A stretch of DNA of 64,000 bases from contig NC_071671.1 in NCBI RefSeq assembly GCF_028554725.1, positions 11,404,001 through 11,468,000 on the forward strand. The letters run 5' to 3'. Numbering within the stretch: the stretch's first letter is position 1; each line of letters starts with the position of its first letter. Origin of the DNA: Zeugodacus cucurbitae (Eukaryota; Arthropoda; Insecta; Diptera; Tephritidae). The position numbers were made by a program, and so were the translations under genes. The notes under the pieces were generated by a model, which was not told the DNA's origin, made no database searches, and saw nothing but the letters and a program-made list of their open reading frames with translations. Positions 1-13,005 of this stretch are shown in pieces.

Positions 1-119
1 TTTTAGCTCTGCAGCTTCAAGATCTTACGTCCATTTTTTTTGCTAAGATATTTCACATATTGAAAATCCCTATATGAGGTATATGGGAGATAGAGGAAGT
101 ATTGACTTGCTTTTTCCCA
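1..119. other. AT-rich intergenic sequence
   Basis: No gene, repeat or RNA signal recognised before the repeat that follows. Confidence 0.4.
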
Positions 120-540
120 TCATTGGCACTGAGGTACATTATTAGAACAAACACATCTCCTTTCAATTTCTATAGAATATCTGAGAAATTTACTAATTTT
201 CGTTAAAAAAGTAGCCACAAGCACTGAGGTCCTAATGTTCGATATATGGGGCTTTGAAATGTAATAGTCCGATTTCGGTGATTTTAAGACGAGGGGATGT
301 CACAGTATAAATTCAGTTTTTGTGCAAAGTTCTGTTCGGATAACATCAATGGTTCAATTTATAGATTGCTAAGTGGAGTTCAAAATTGTGGTATAAGAAA
401 AGTAGGCGTGGTTGTCAATCAATTTCGTCCATTTTTAAACTATATCATTGGGATGCCAACAAAATGTTATGAACCAAATTTCGAGATATGCCTGAGATAT
501 GTGGTTTGACCCATAGATGAGCCATGATATTACCAAAATT
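120..540 (-). repeat. mini-me/DINE-1-like repeat fragment
   Basis: The stretch around 218-500 aligns by eye with the minus-oriented copy at about 11260-11560. Shared blocks include a GATATATGGGGC segment, a GTCCGATTTCGG segment and an AGTAGGCGTGGTTGT segment. It lacks the (GTCY)n block and the TCTCGC end, so it is an old internal fragment. The short open frame inside it (297-509) belongs to the repeat and is not a gene. Confidence 0.6.
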
Positions 541-2303
541 TTCACATCATACAACAATAGTTAAGAAATGTGTATGGTATTTAGTGTTTGAATATAATTT
601 GGAGCATAATGACACACCAACTGCTTCTTAGAAAGATCTCTCCTACAATTATTCTGGTATAGCTGTCTTCCAAATGGTCAGTTGTAGCTAGTTGACAAGT
701 ATTGACCCACTAGTGATAATAACTTGACATATCTTCTTAAAAAGCAGTCAGTTCAAATTATCCAATCACTATATGATAGAACCATTTCATGTTATTCGGT
801 TATGAAAACTCCATACCAATAAATGTTGGCTGTAATGGTTTCATGAACGGGCTTATTGTAACGTCTTGCTAAATTATTAGTTGGAAACCAAAAGGTTACA
901 AATAATTTCTGAAAATCCTATACAAAATAGATCTGAAGTAACACTTAACTATAACAAAACAGATTTTTACATGAGTCATGTCATAATGAATGAGTTATTA
1001 AATGTATATAGTATAAAACGATCTCAAAACTTCTTGAAAGCAACTCTTTACTACTTTACATACCACATGACATATTCATAACCTGCATTATGTATTTCCA
1101 TATATAGTGAACAGCTTTGTCACAACGGCACCGACTAAATTAATCCTTAATTTATATTAATTCAAACCAATTCATGATCAGCAATGAACTTCGGTCGCTT
1201 TATTGCCGCTTCGAAAGCTATGCTCCCCCCATAATGCCGTTACTGATTGCCGAATTTATTGCGCTGGTGCTTGGTGAATGCGAGTGTTTCTTCAAGAACC
1301 GTGCAATTTTCTCGTTGTGATTACTTTTTCTCTCGCCTTTTTTGTTAATCCACAGCAATTGGCACTCTTGCCATTTGGAGCACTTTTTTATTGCTCATTC
1401 ATTGAAATCGCAATATTGCATTCATTCAAGAATGTGCTGCAAATACTCGTCGAGTTTAAGCAGACAAAGAATTGTTACTTGAAACCAACTATTTAGTGCT
1501 TCGCTGGTGCTCATGAGTAGGGAGGTGAAAGCAATAAGCAATTGCTTGTCTACACTGGTTAACAAATACAAATAGTCAATTATATTTGAACGCTGTTTTG
1601 ATCGGTTTTTTAATGAAATTGTTGAAGTGGTTCCGAACTACAGAAGATCTGAAACTATTGGTTTTAATTCTCTATAAATGGATAGTTAAATGGATATTTA
1701 TAGATCGACCGACCTTTCAAAGTAATCTAAAACTAGTAGGATACTTGAATTTTTGGAACACAGACAGTATATTTTACTTTAAATAACCCGTATTCTTCCA
1801 GAAACAAGAATGAAGAACTACCTAAACTTTGTATAGATATTAAGACTAAATTTATATAGATCTCTTCCAACAAACCACTCTACTTAGTATACTGCAAAAA
1901 ACAGTACACTTGTTGATTAGGGTAATCATCATTCGTAAACAAATAATTAAGCGAAATGCTGCAGTGTTGTTGGATTCACTCTTCGCCCAGACGCAGTACA
2001 TAGGTATGCTAAGAATACATATGTATGAAAATTCATGACCAGAGCGGATGAATTAATTTGTTTATCAATTGATTGATTTTTATTGATCGCCTATGGAGAA
2101 TATTGAAAGCAAATTATTGTGAAGTAGAGCTAATAAACAAGATCAATTAACAGAAATTGCATGAATGTGAGCGAATACATATGGTATATATAAGGCTATT
2201 ATATCTAAATATATAAAATTAAGTTACCTCGTACAGTTGAACTCCATCGAATTTTACGTATTCACATTTTCAATTCAGATCTTTATTTATTCCAATTCGG
2301 TTA
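541..2303. other. Intergenic, nothing recognised
   Basis: AT-rich sequence with only short open frames (under 75 codons) that show no family resemblance. No repeat family from elsewhere in the window was recognised here. Confidence 0.4.
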
Positions 2304-2420
2304 GAAAGGTGAAAATATACGAGGTCTTGTACTTTCAGCTTTCAAATAGGATAGTAAGGCTTTCGAAAGGTGAAAATATACGAAGTCTTGTACTTTCAGC
2401 TTTCAAATAGGATAGTAAGG
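2304..2420. repeat. Two-copy tandem duplication, period 61
   Basis: A segment starting GAAAGGTGAAAATATACG at 2304 recurs at 2365 with one visible difference (GAGG versus GAAG). Both copies run through a TTTCAAATAGGATAGTAAGG block. The near identity suggests a recent duplication. It does not match any other repeat in the window. Confidence 0.85.
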
Positions 2421-4329
2421 TATTTTCTTTATCCAAATGAAGCCGTCACTTCTGAGGATCGGTTCGAGTTTCAGAACATATTTGATTATTAAGTCTTCTG
2501 TTTTTTTTTATGGTATCAACCAGTTTAGAAAAACTGGGCATCTTAGTTAGGTTCTAAACAAAAGTTCACTAAGCACATTGGCTAAAAATATACGGGTGTA
2601 TTCGTAGTAAGATTTAAATTGTTTTAATGATTGTCTCCCGACATTATAAGGATATTGAAAAGTACAAAACAAACAGGAGTTTTAAAAGCTTCATATCAAG
2701 TATCAAACAATTGAATCCAAAAAGATCCTTATAAATTAGGAAAACGTCTTTAAAACCTGGTATATCTTGGAAACATAGTTTTGTGATAAGGATCGGCCAA
2801 CGGAGAGAAAAAATATTATTGTTATACATTTTTGTAAGTGTTAAGCTGTTTTGTATACAGTGGGATTCAAGATTCTATTTTATCTATCGTATAGCTCTAG
2901 ATCTTACTCCCAGTGATAAATATTTGTTTCCAAATTGAAGAAATTTCTTCGAGAAAACCCTTTTAGGGAGTGTTTGACAAAGACAAAATATTTTTTCGAA
3001 ACCAATCAAACGATCTCCAAGTTAAGGTTAGAAAATGGGAACGAATAACAACCACGAAAATTATTTGACAACATGACTATACATAATAATTATACAATGT
3101 AAAAAATGTGCAGAAAATAGTATTGCTTTTCAAAAAACATTATTTTCGAATATGGGAAAAAATCACCTAAAACAAATCTACTAAACAACAGATGATGTAT
3201 ACTAGAAAGTTATGACGTGAAAGAGGATTAAGACATATACAAATAAAGTTAAAATTATAAGATTGTTAAGAAACAGATCACTCTTAGAATCTGCTATCTT
3301 AGAATCTCCTGAGAGGCCGGTTCATTAGCTAGACATTTCATCTTCGATAACTTTAATAATCCATGTACATTAGATATAGTCTTAATATCATTCGTTCGAA
3401 CTAATATTTGACATACTGTAGATTTCAATCACACACCTTTATTTTATATTTTATTAAACTAGTGATATTATCTCTTACATTTCACTCAATAAAAATGGAA
3501 AATTATTACGCGTACCTTCTACGCGCCTCCTTAAGAAATACAAAATAAGTCATTCGAATATTACCATAATAAATCAATGTATCTTCGACTTCAAACATCC
3601 CCTACGTGTACAAATTAGGCATAAAACAGAAATTAATAAGAAAAGAAAGAATTTAAGGATGGGCAGCTGTTCCTTCAACCCATCCTTTGAGTAGAGTTTT
3701 GTGCTGGGTGTGGTCATAAGTGCAGCGGTCATGGCTCGATGGCTTGTTTAGTGTTTTAATCTACATTAAAAGTTTTCTTTTGCTTCCCTTTTTTCGAGTT
3801 CACATTTAAATGTAACAACAAGCGATTTGTTTTCATTAATACAAATGTCCGATTTCTAATGTTTGTGAGTTAGTCATACATACATCACTTGGGAAACAAA
3901 TATTAAATAAAGAAGTGGAAGTATGTGGTCTACGAATATGTATGATTTATGTTTATCAAGGAGAGTCACGATAGTAGCTAGAAACACAAACTGAATGTGG
4001 AGGGTAAAAAACACTATCTGTAAAGGATATAGCCTAATCACTGCGATAGCTATTTAAACTCCAGTCTAGTTGATGAGACTAAACTACTCGATAATTTATT
4101 TGATCATTCACCAAATTTCTACATAGTTAGATCGAAATTTTATGTCAACAAATTATATTCCTTTGAGTAAAATGACGGTGATTACTCTCGTAGAAAGTAA
4201 ATAGTATTAGACGGAAAGGTTCAAAAGTCAGTTCTATGAAGGGCTACCAATGAATTTATATTTCAATATGTTGGTTAGTCTAACCTAGTCAGTGGCATTT
4301 TGATGAACAAATTGCTGGAACAAGAGAGC
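2421..4329. other. Intergenic, nothing recognised
   Basis: AT-rich, with no supported coding region or recognised repeat. The minus-strand open frame at 2644-2829 is hydrophobic and low-complexity and has no family motif. Confidence 0.4.
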
Positions 4330-5165
4330 CCATTAGGACTTCCAAAAGAGAATGATATAGACGAAATAAGAAGGTACAATCTTCTACAAGAGTGTTCAGC
4401 TCCTGGCGTATGCCGTTGATATTGATATCATCGGAAGCAACAAGCGTATGGGTCTGGTGGTGAATGAGGATAAGACGAAATATCTCCAACAAATAGTCAG
4501 CGCACTCGCGTCTTGGCTCCCACGTCACTGTTGACAGTCATACCTTTGAAGTAGTAGATAGTTTCGTCTATTTGGGAACCAGCGTTAACAACACCAACAA
4601 TGTCAGCCTTGAAATCCAACGCAGAATAACTCTTGCCAACAGGTGCTACTTTGGACTGAGTGTGCAAAGTAAAGTCCTCTCTCGACGAACAAAAATCAAA
4701 CTCTACAAGTCGCTCATTATTCCCGTCCTGTTGTATGGCGCCGAAGCATGGACGATGACAACATCCGATGAGACTACTCTTGGGGTTTTCGAGAGAAAGG
4801 TTTTGCGTAAGATTTATGGTCCCTCAAACATTGGCAACGGCGAATACCGCAGACGATGGAACGATGAGCTGTATGTCTTATTGGACGACATAGACATAGT
4901 TCAGCGAATAAAAAGACAGCGGCTACGCTGGCTGTGTCACGTTGTACGAATGGATGAAAACACTCCAGCTCTGAAAGTGTTCGATGCAGTACCCGCTGGA
5001 GGAAGCCGCGGAAGAGAACGACCTCCACTCCGATGGAAAGACCAAGTGCAAAGTGAACTGGCTTCACTTGGTGTTTCCAGTTGGTGGCAAAAAGCAAAAA
5101 GGAGGAACGAGTGGCGCGCTCTGGTGGATTCGGCTATAATCGTTTAAAGCGGTTTCTACGCCAAG
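4330..5165 (+). mobile_element. RTE-like LINE fragment, copy A (RT C-terminal half)
   Basis: A 5'-truncated non-LTR retrotransposon. From about 4373 the frame reads GTIFYKSVQLLAYAVDIDII, the reverse-transcriptase active-site region. The first catalytic aspartate of YADD is replaced by valine (YAVD, 4409-4420). About 60 bases after this box are deleted compared with copy F, and a CAG-to-TAG stop lies near 4493. From 4506 to the stop near 5147 the frame is open and carries the conserved LYKSLIIPVLLYGAEAW and IKRQRLRWL blocks of the RTE C-terminal region. The copy ends at the shared 3' end near 5165, without a clear AAG tail. It is non-functional. Clade assignment rests on the motif order and the short AAG tails of sister copies. 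Confidence 0.85.
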
Positions 5166-7499
5166 TATATATATCTCATCAATATGATTTTGAAGGTTCA
5201 TAAAATGGCCTTTTTTTAAACGCTTTGTGGGTTTCTTTAGACTTTTAATAATGTGATATTTGATAGTACAATTTGAATAGACATAGTTTTGAGTTTCCAG
5301 AACCAAATATTTCAACTTTTTGATGTTCCTTAACTGACAATATCAAATGGAGCACTTCAAGACAGTTTTTGACAATCCGACGAGAGTATAGCTGACGGTT
5401 CTCATAAAAAATTGTAGGTCCTTCTGACAAGTATAGTATCCAACTAACCAATAAATCTGGGAATGACAAAAAAAATAAATATTTTGGAATATAAAGCTTT
5501 CACATTCTACATCTAGTATTATGGTTCCATAAAAGATGAAGTTGCCGACATAAGATTAATTAAGCCTCTGGAGAAATGGTATAGCCGAAGTTTCAATGGA
5601 CTTTTGGTCCAATCTGTACATTTTCCTTGAACTTAGTATAATGAGTATGCAAGTATTTGACAATCATAAATTACTCAAGTCATTTATTACATGCATTAAA
5701 CCAATTGTCCACGCTTCGTACATACTTACATATATGTTCTTGCCATCGAATCTTACACTAAGCACACGGTCAGTATTTACCTTCAAATGTCTTTGGCGGC
5801 CAATTAAATCCCCACTCCTCCGGTGGTACAGTTGTGATTATGACGTACACATTGACTTCCATACACATTTATTGGCTCGCACATACTCGCACTTAGTCGG
5901 CTAGGTAGATTTGTACGTACTCGCACAAGTACTAAACACAAAATTAAACATTGGCGTATAAAAAACGAAATTTCCGTTTGTATTAACCTGCATCGCACCG
6001 CACGGCACACAACAATAACAAAACATGCGCCAGCTGACCCAAACGTTTTATGCCCTTTTTGACGCAAGGCTTTAAGACGTATTAAGATTTAATGACTGTT
6101 TATGACTTTTTGTGCGCTGCTTACTACCATAGTTCGTGGACTCTCTAGGGTGAGGGTGTTTTTTAGGCTTTGCCTTTTCCATGTTTTTTTGTTGTTGTAT
6201 GTGTTATGTTATGGTGGTAAGTGCGCGCGAGCGGTACATATATACCAAGTGTTTCTTCATATGCACGATTGCGTGTACTTTTTGTTGTGCAACTGTGTAG
6301 AATTGTGATTTCGGTTATGTTAATGAAAACTGGTTGTCACTTGTATTATGTATTGAGAAATGTGATAAATATTGCAGGTAGAATAACCATATCATCAACA
6401 TACCATACATACATGCTTAAGTGTATGATCTGTGGGCACCCAAAGCATCTGCATTTATGCTTGGGTACTTATGCTAGTATGAATGTGTGGCTGTAGTACA
6501 TCCGTATAAATACACCTACCTTTAATTGCCTTTATTGTTGCTGGTTCAATTCACTTTCATGTATCTGATTTTTATTATTATCTCTTATTATTATTGTGGG
6601 TTCTCTCTTCTTTGCTTTATAAGTTTTTGTTTCTGATGCTTCTTGACTAAGTCCAAACCGTATGCATATGGCGGTATACTGTGTTGTAAAACTATAGTTA
6701 CATTATATATATAGAAATTTATAAGATAGATCGAAGTAACGATTATCAGTGACGTAGAGATTACCAGTATGGAGTCCTAAAAGACCTATTTCATCTGGAA
6801 GAAAAAAAACAAGTTGGCACTTCTCTCTTCAAGGCTTTATTTTTGCAAATTTTCCCAACTAAAGTCGTGTGCTTTTCCAGTAGTTTTTGTCCAATTTGAT
6901 AAAATTTGAAAAATTGTCTGTAATCACATGGTTACCTTTAGTCCATCCAGTCGAATCAAGAATTACACACATGCCTTGGTGTTTTTCGGCCATAGTTCCT
7001 ATATCTTTGCCCGTATACCGTTAAGTATTTCAGGTATAACTAGTAACCGCAACACAAAGAATCCAAAATTTTGTCCAATGACTTGTTTCTCCTAGGGATA
7101 CACAGATTGAAATTACAGGTGGTGAGAAAATCAAAAAATTAAAATTCAGTTCACATTGAATCAAATTTGATCCGAAGACCCCATATGTAAAAAACTTATA
7201 ACAAGATAAGAAATAAATAAAAGTATTTTAAGACCCCAAAATTTCTGAAGGAAAACGATTTTTATCTTATACCGAAGACCCTGTAAAGCACTCGAATAGG
7301 AAGAGTATTACCAGTTCTAGGTTTTGTTAGGCTATTTCTCTTAACTCGAGAATTGTTCATTGAAAAATTAAATAATGTAATACAGGTAGATAATCAAACA
7401 AAAATATATAAATAATAGTGAAACAACTTTGATTTTATGTTATCCACAGGCTTGCCGTTAGCTTTTTTAAAACAAATTTGCATTTCTTCAATACTTTAT
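5166..7499. other. Intergenic, nothing recognised
   Basis: Several overlapping open frames of 70-100 codons on both strands at 5600-6500 have no recognisable domain and overlap each other, so none is called. No repeat family seen elsewhere in the window was found here. Confidence 0.4.
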
Positions 7500-8678
7500 T
7501 TTATTGTCTAAATTCCGCTTTTTTGTTGTTAAATCAATGCTTTATAAAAAGTGTTACAGTGATCGGAATTAGTTCAAATCGCCGTTTCGATAATCTGTTT
7601 CCATCTAGACGACAACTTCATAATACTCCACTGGTAGAAGCGAAGAACTCGGACAGACACTTTTCACAAACCTCTTTTGAGTTCAACTTTACACCACCAA
7701 GGGCGTTCGCCATTGACAGGAACAGGTGGTAATCACTTGGTGCTTCTGACGAGTCATCAACGAAGTGTGTGGTCTGTCATTGTACTGGTGGAACATTACA
7801 CCCTTCCTGTTGGCCAATTCTGGACGCTTCTGGTCGATCGTCTGCTTCAAGCGGTCCAGTTGTTCGCAGTAGATGGTAGAATTAAGCGTCTGGCCATATG
7901 TAAGCAGCTCATAGTGGATGATTCCCTTCTAATCCCACCAGCCTGTTCCTCAATACCGGCTTGGCAATTGTTTGGGACAATTTACGGGCCTTCGACTACG
8001 ACCGTTTTCATTTGTTATTGTCGTATGTGATCCATTTTTCGACGCCAGTCATCATCCGCTTCAAAAAATGGGTCGAGTTCGTTCCGTTTCAACAGTATAT
8101 CGCAGGCGTTGATTCGGTCCAGAAGATTTTTTTGCGTCAAATCATGCGGCACCCCAAACATCAAGCTTTTTTGTGTATCTAACCTTCTGCAGATGGTTTA
8201 AAATGGTTTGGTGACTAATTCTCATCTCCAGGGCGATGTCACGAGATGCCCCATTCCGGTCTAACTCGATATTTTCCATGATTTGATCAGTATTCGTCGT
8301 CACAGGTCTTCCGCCGGCTGGCTTATCCATGGTGTCGTTTTCACCCGCTCTGAATCGTCGAAACCATTACTCCGCAGTTCGAAGTGATAGAGTACCATCC
8401 CCCAAAACACCATTAATCTCACAGAACGCTTCTCTAGTGGATTTGCCTTTAACGAAGGAAAACTTTAAAACAACGCGAATTTCGGCGTTACTGAACTCCA
8501 TGTCCACACGTCTATAACTGTTGAACGCAATATCCGAACTAATCATTCATAGTGTCGTTTTGTAGGTTATGCCAAGATCTTTCAAAGATGTATAGTTTTG
8601 CCAGATACGAGCTCTATAGCTATACAGCCGCGAAATTCAAAAGACAAAAAGGCGGAAGGGAGATATTTGCCAGCCTAT
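7500..8678 (-). mobile_element. mariner element, inactivated, copy 1
   Basis: Minus strand. The 5' inverted-repeat end is at 8644-8678 (reads inward as TAGGCTGGCAAATATCTCCC), followed by the transposase start near 8500 and the N-terminal helix-turn-helix segment at 8330-8142 (GASRDIALEMRISHQTILNH). Stops and frameshifts follow. The downstream catalytic block is readable as WWD-stop-KGIIHYELL and HQYNDRPHTS. The usual HQDN aspartate of the mariner catalytic triad is tyrosine here. Sequence after the MTRQK block is deleted. The 3' inverted repeat near 7505 is degenerate. The same family recurs at 53118-54050. Confidence 0.88.
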
Positions 8679-8803
8679 TATCATTATCACATTTAATAAA
8701 TTTATATATTCTGAATTATTTCCTTGTTGAATTTCTTACTTTGTAAGTCTCGAATTTTTTGCATTTTAGAAGTATTGCATTAAGCTCACTTAAAAGATTA
8801 TCT

Positions 8804-9964
8804 TTTTATACTCTCGCAACAAATGTTGCTAAAGAGAGTATTATAGTTTTGTTCACATAACGGTTGTTTGTAACACCCAAAACTAAACGAGTTAGATATA
8901 GGGTTATATATACCAAAGTGATCAGGGTGAAGAGTGGAGTTCAAATCCGAATGTCTGTCTGTCCGTCCGTCCGTCCGTCTGTGCAAGCTGTAACTTGAGT
9001 AAAAATTAAGATATCTTGATGAAACTTGGCACACTTATTTCTTGGCACCATAAGAAGGTTGCTTTCGAGCAAAATCGGACCACTGCCTCGCCCACAAAAT
9101 GGCGAAAACCGAAAACACATAAAGTGTCATAACAAAGCCATAAATAAAGCTATGGAAATAAAATTTGGTATGAAGGATCGCACTAGAAAGGGGCATATTT
9201 GGATGTAATTTTTTTGGGGAAGTGGGCGTGGCTCCGCCCCCTACTAAGTTTTTTGTATATATCTCGCAAACCAATAGAGCTATATAAACTAAACTTTCTG
9301 CAGTCGTTTTTTTAGCCACTTCTTAATACAGTCCAAAAATGAAAGAAATCGGATCATAACTACGCCCACCTCCCATACAAAAGTTAGGTTGAAAATTACT
9401 AAAAGTGGGTTAACTCACTAACGAAAAACGTTAGAAACACTAAATACTCAGATTTGTTTACAAAACGGAAAATGGGCGTAGCGTCGCCCACTTATGGGTC
9501 AAAAACCATATCTCAGGAACTACTCGACCGATTTCAATGAAACTTGGTTTGTGATAGTTTCCTTACATCCCAATGATATGTTGTCGCTTCACAACCACGC
9601 CTACTTCCTATATACCAGAACTTTGAAGACGATCTGAATCGTTTACTTTACAATATATAAAGTAAGTACTAGTGAAGATATCGGTGCAGAACTTTGCTCA
9701 AATACTATGTTAATAGTGTGGCAGCACCATTCTAAAAATCGCCGAAATCGGACCATCGGTTTTTAAGGCCCCATATATTGAACACGAGGGCCTCGGTGCT
9801 TCTAACCTAATATTATGGTTTCCAACTTTCAATGGACTTTATACAATATATATGACGAATATGTGGGTCAAATTGTGTATTATATAATATAAATAAAGTT
9901 AAATAAATAAATTGCGAGAGTATAAAATGTTCGGTTACGCCCGAACTTAGCCCTTCCTTACTTG
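8804..9964 (+). repeat. mini-me/DINE-1-like repeat, near complete
   Basis: It starts with TTTATACTCTCGCAACAAATG and contains a short TA-rich run near 8906-8915 and a (GTCY)n block at about 8951-8983. These two proto-microsatellites define the dipteran mini-me repeats. Near its right end it has TTGCGAGAGTATAAA, the inverse of its left end. A hairpin (stem GTTCGG/CCGAAC, 9929-9946) and a CTTAGCCCTTCCTTACTTG tail follow. No protein is encoded. A terminal hairpin fits the Helentron-derived DINE-1 group, but assignment to that group is inference. Confidence 0.8.
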
Positions 9965-11098
9965 TTTTATTTTTTTTTTGTTGGGTGATTCGAAGATAAT
10001 AAGTTTTCTACAGTGTTTCGAAGAGGCTTTTCTATTTTATAAGGTACAAAGAGGAGTGATTTGTAGCTTTAGTTTTTCCAAGTAAAATCACAGTCAACCT
10101 TTATTGGGTTAATGACCGAATTATAGCGAGAATTAGGGTTATTATACAATCATTTATAGGTCATTTGAATTGACTTTGTTAGACCACTCTTTGTGAGGAT
10201 ATATAGTGTCTATAAGCGATATATTGTAAAATAAAAGCGTTCATTGCAAACATACTCTATGTATTCATACTTTCATTCAACAGTGTATGTACATATGTAC
10301 ATTAATAAAATAAGAACAGCGCTTGCATATACTTAGGCACGCATTTACCTGTGACTACCTGTGAAGTTTCACTATTTGTTGCTACAATTTCGAAATTCAA
10401 TTGCACGCTGCTGCGCACAATTCGCTGTCGGTCGGTTGTTGTTGTTGTGACTTTAGATTTTGATTTTATTGCAATGGCATTTTCGGTTTGTTTAGTTTTC
10501 GAATTAAACCGACCAACGATAATTCAGCACTTCAAGTTCACTTGGAGGGCTTTTGTTTACCAGCCCATTTAGCAGTGGCACTGATTCCCTTTCGTTCGGT
10601 ATCTAGTAGTGTTAGTGTCGCACAAATATTTGCCGATATAATTTCGTTACATATGTTCACATTTGTAGTACAACACGCATAACAACAGCAACAACAAAGC
10701 ATAACAACATACATATATACTAAATGTATTAAAAGCAATAATATTTGCAATAGCAACAAATTTTATTAGTTTGTGGTTGTTGTTGTGGTTGTGCGGTGTC
10801 ATTTATGCCAACATTAAACAACAAGTACAACCATTTATGTGTGTTTGTACTGTGGGCATATGACACAAAATATTAACCCATATTATTATCCATGGTAAAA
10901 CACACGCGCAGTTACTCACACACACACACACACACATACATATAAATATGTATGCATTTAATGACCAGATTATAAATGCAGTCGTCCACAAGCTGCTTGT
11001 CCTTTTGACCATATGCGTCATTCTCATTGCAAATACTGAGAAAGTGCTGCTAGCGCCTCTTAAGTGTCCGAAGATGGTCGTAAGAAAACAAGAATGAA
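9965..11098. other. Spacer between inverted mini-me copies
   Basis: Non-coding. It holds GTT/CAA-rich low-complexity blocks (10434-10450, 10678-10706, 10772-10796) and a (CA)n run at 10917-10936. Overlapping open frames at 10351-10759 are low-complexity and are not called. Confidence 0.5.
10917..10936. repeat. (CA)n microsatellite
   Basis: About ten uninterrupted CA units. Confidence 0.95.
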
Positions 11099-11989
11099 CA
11101 AGTAAGGAAGAGCTAAGTTCGGGTGTAACCGAACATTTTATACTCTCGCAATTTATTTATTTAACTTTATTAATATTATACAATATACAATTTAACCCAC
11201 ATATTCGTCATATATATTGTATAAAGTCCATTGAAAGTTGGAAACCATAATATTAGGTTAGAAGCACCGAGGCCCTCGTGTTCAATATATGGGGCCTTAA
11301 AAACCTATGGTCCGATTTCGGCGATTTTTAGAATGGGGCTGCCACACTATAAACATAGTATTTTTGCAAAGCTCCTCACCGATATCTTCACTAGTACTTA
11401 CTTTATATATTGTAAAGTAAACGATTCAGATCGTCTTCAAAGTTTTGGTATATAGGAAGTAGGCGTGGTTGTGAAGCGACAACATATCATTGGGATGTAA
11501 GGAAACTATCACATACCAAGTTTCATTGAAATCGGTCGAGTAGTTCCTGAGTTATGGTTTTTGACCCATAAGTGGGCGACGCCACGCCCATTTTCCATTT
11601 TGTAAAAAAATCTGAGTGTAGCTTCCATCTGCCATTTCTTATGTGAAATTTAGTGTTTCTGACGTTTTTGGTTAGTGAGTTTAGTAATTTTCAACCTAAC
11701 CTTTGTATGGGAAGAGGGCGTGGTTATTATCCGATTTATGTCATTTTTGGACTGTATAAGGAAATGGCTAAAAAAAACGACTGGTTTATATAGCTCTATT
11801 GGTTTGCAAGTTACAGCTTGCACAGACGGACGGACAGACAGACATTCGGATTTGAAAACCACTCTTCACCCTGATTACTTTGGTATATATAACCCTATAT
11901 CTAACTCGTTTAGTTTTGGGTGTTACAAACAACCGTTATGTGAACAAAACTATAATACTCTCTTTAGCAACTTTTGTTGCGAGAGTACA
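11099..11989 (-). repeat. mini-me/DINE-1-like repeat, inverted copy
   Basis: Reverse-oriented relative to the copy at 8804-9964. It begins with CAAGTAAGGAAGAGCTAAG, the hairpin GTTCGG/CCGAAC at 11117-11134 and TTTTATACTCTCGCAA. It runs through the same internal blocks to a (GTCY)n block on the opposite strand (about 11820-11845) and ends TTGTTGCGAGAGTAC. It is shorter than its partner through internal deletion. Together they form a long imperfect inverted repeat with a 1.1 kb spacer. Confidence 0.8.
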
Positions 11990-13005
11990 AAAACGTTGAC
12001 AAAAGAAAAACAACAGTGAAATCGACCCGAACCTTCCTGAGCAGATACTCCAGTATTTATAGTATACTATAGTATAGCATAGTCAATGACTATAGTATAG
12101 TATAGTCAATAGCCAGGTACTTATTTAATATATTTCAGTATTTTGTGTTGGATTTTAGTAGGAATTTTATTCTTAAATCTTCCTTGGCAGTCCTAGATCG
12201 CTGTTAAGGTCGTTGGAATTCCCTTAGTTGATTAGTTGTGATGTTTTGGCGACAATACCTATTTTCGCCTCAAAATATTGTGTCTAAAACATTGGTACCA
12301 CCCATTTCGGATATTTTAAATCTGTTTCAGTTTCTTTACTATGCGAAAGTATTACTTGCGGTACCACTAGCATTTTGTCTATTTTTTCATTTTCGAATTA
12401 ATTTGCTCTGATTTTTATTTCCATCGGCCCACACTCTTTACGATAACGGCAAACACGCGAACGTGCCAATTTGTTCACCACTAAGGCTTTGTGTCGCTGC
12501 CAGGACTTCCTTATAGCATACTTATGTATTTATTCAAGTTTGTAGTATTGTAACAATTTTAGCTCCTTGCAGTGAGCGGTCAAGCGGCTTAATGCATTTG
12601 CCGCAAGGATAATTGCATTTCATTGCTATATTATTATATACCGTTAGTTTTTGCTCTGCATTTTATATGTATTTACAACCACGTTTGTATATTTTAACAG
12701 ATGTTCTTATACTCATTGTTAATTGCTCCAATTGTATCAAAAATACCTGGAATTATACGTTATAGAGCTATTAGTACCGAGTTCTGAAGTCCTTAACTAC
12801 TTTTTTGAGAATTTTAGCTGAAGCCGAACTCCGTGGCTAAATAAAATAGGTTTGAGGTCATCAGAGAACCAAAATGAAGGCGATGATTTCACACGATGAC
12901 GATCTCATAGGATCCGAAAATATTTGCTGAAGAAATCATAAAAAGGTCTTATAGTCTCAATTTGAGAAAGAACGAACAATATCTCTTCGTTTCTATATCA
13001 GCTCG
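11990..13005. other. Non-coding, with TATAG-rich palindromic run
   Basis: At about 12057-12111 an ACTATAGTATAG motif is repeated with short interruptions, making a self-complementary run. The rest is AT-rich with no recognised gene. Confidence 0.5.

Noticed and set aside
8798..9319. Open frames around the GTCY block
   Set aside because: They lie within a mini-me repeat and recur as fragments in other copies (for example 11675-12019); they are not genes.
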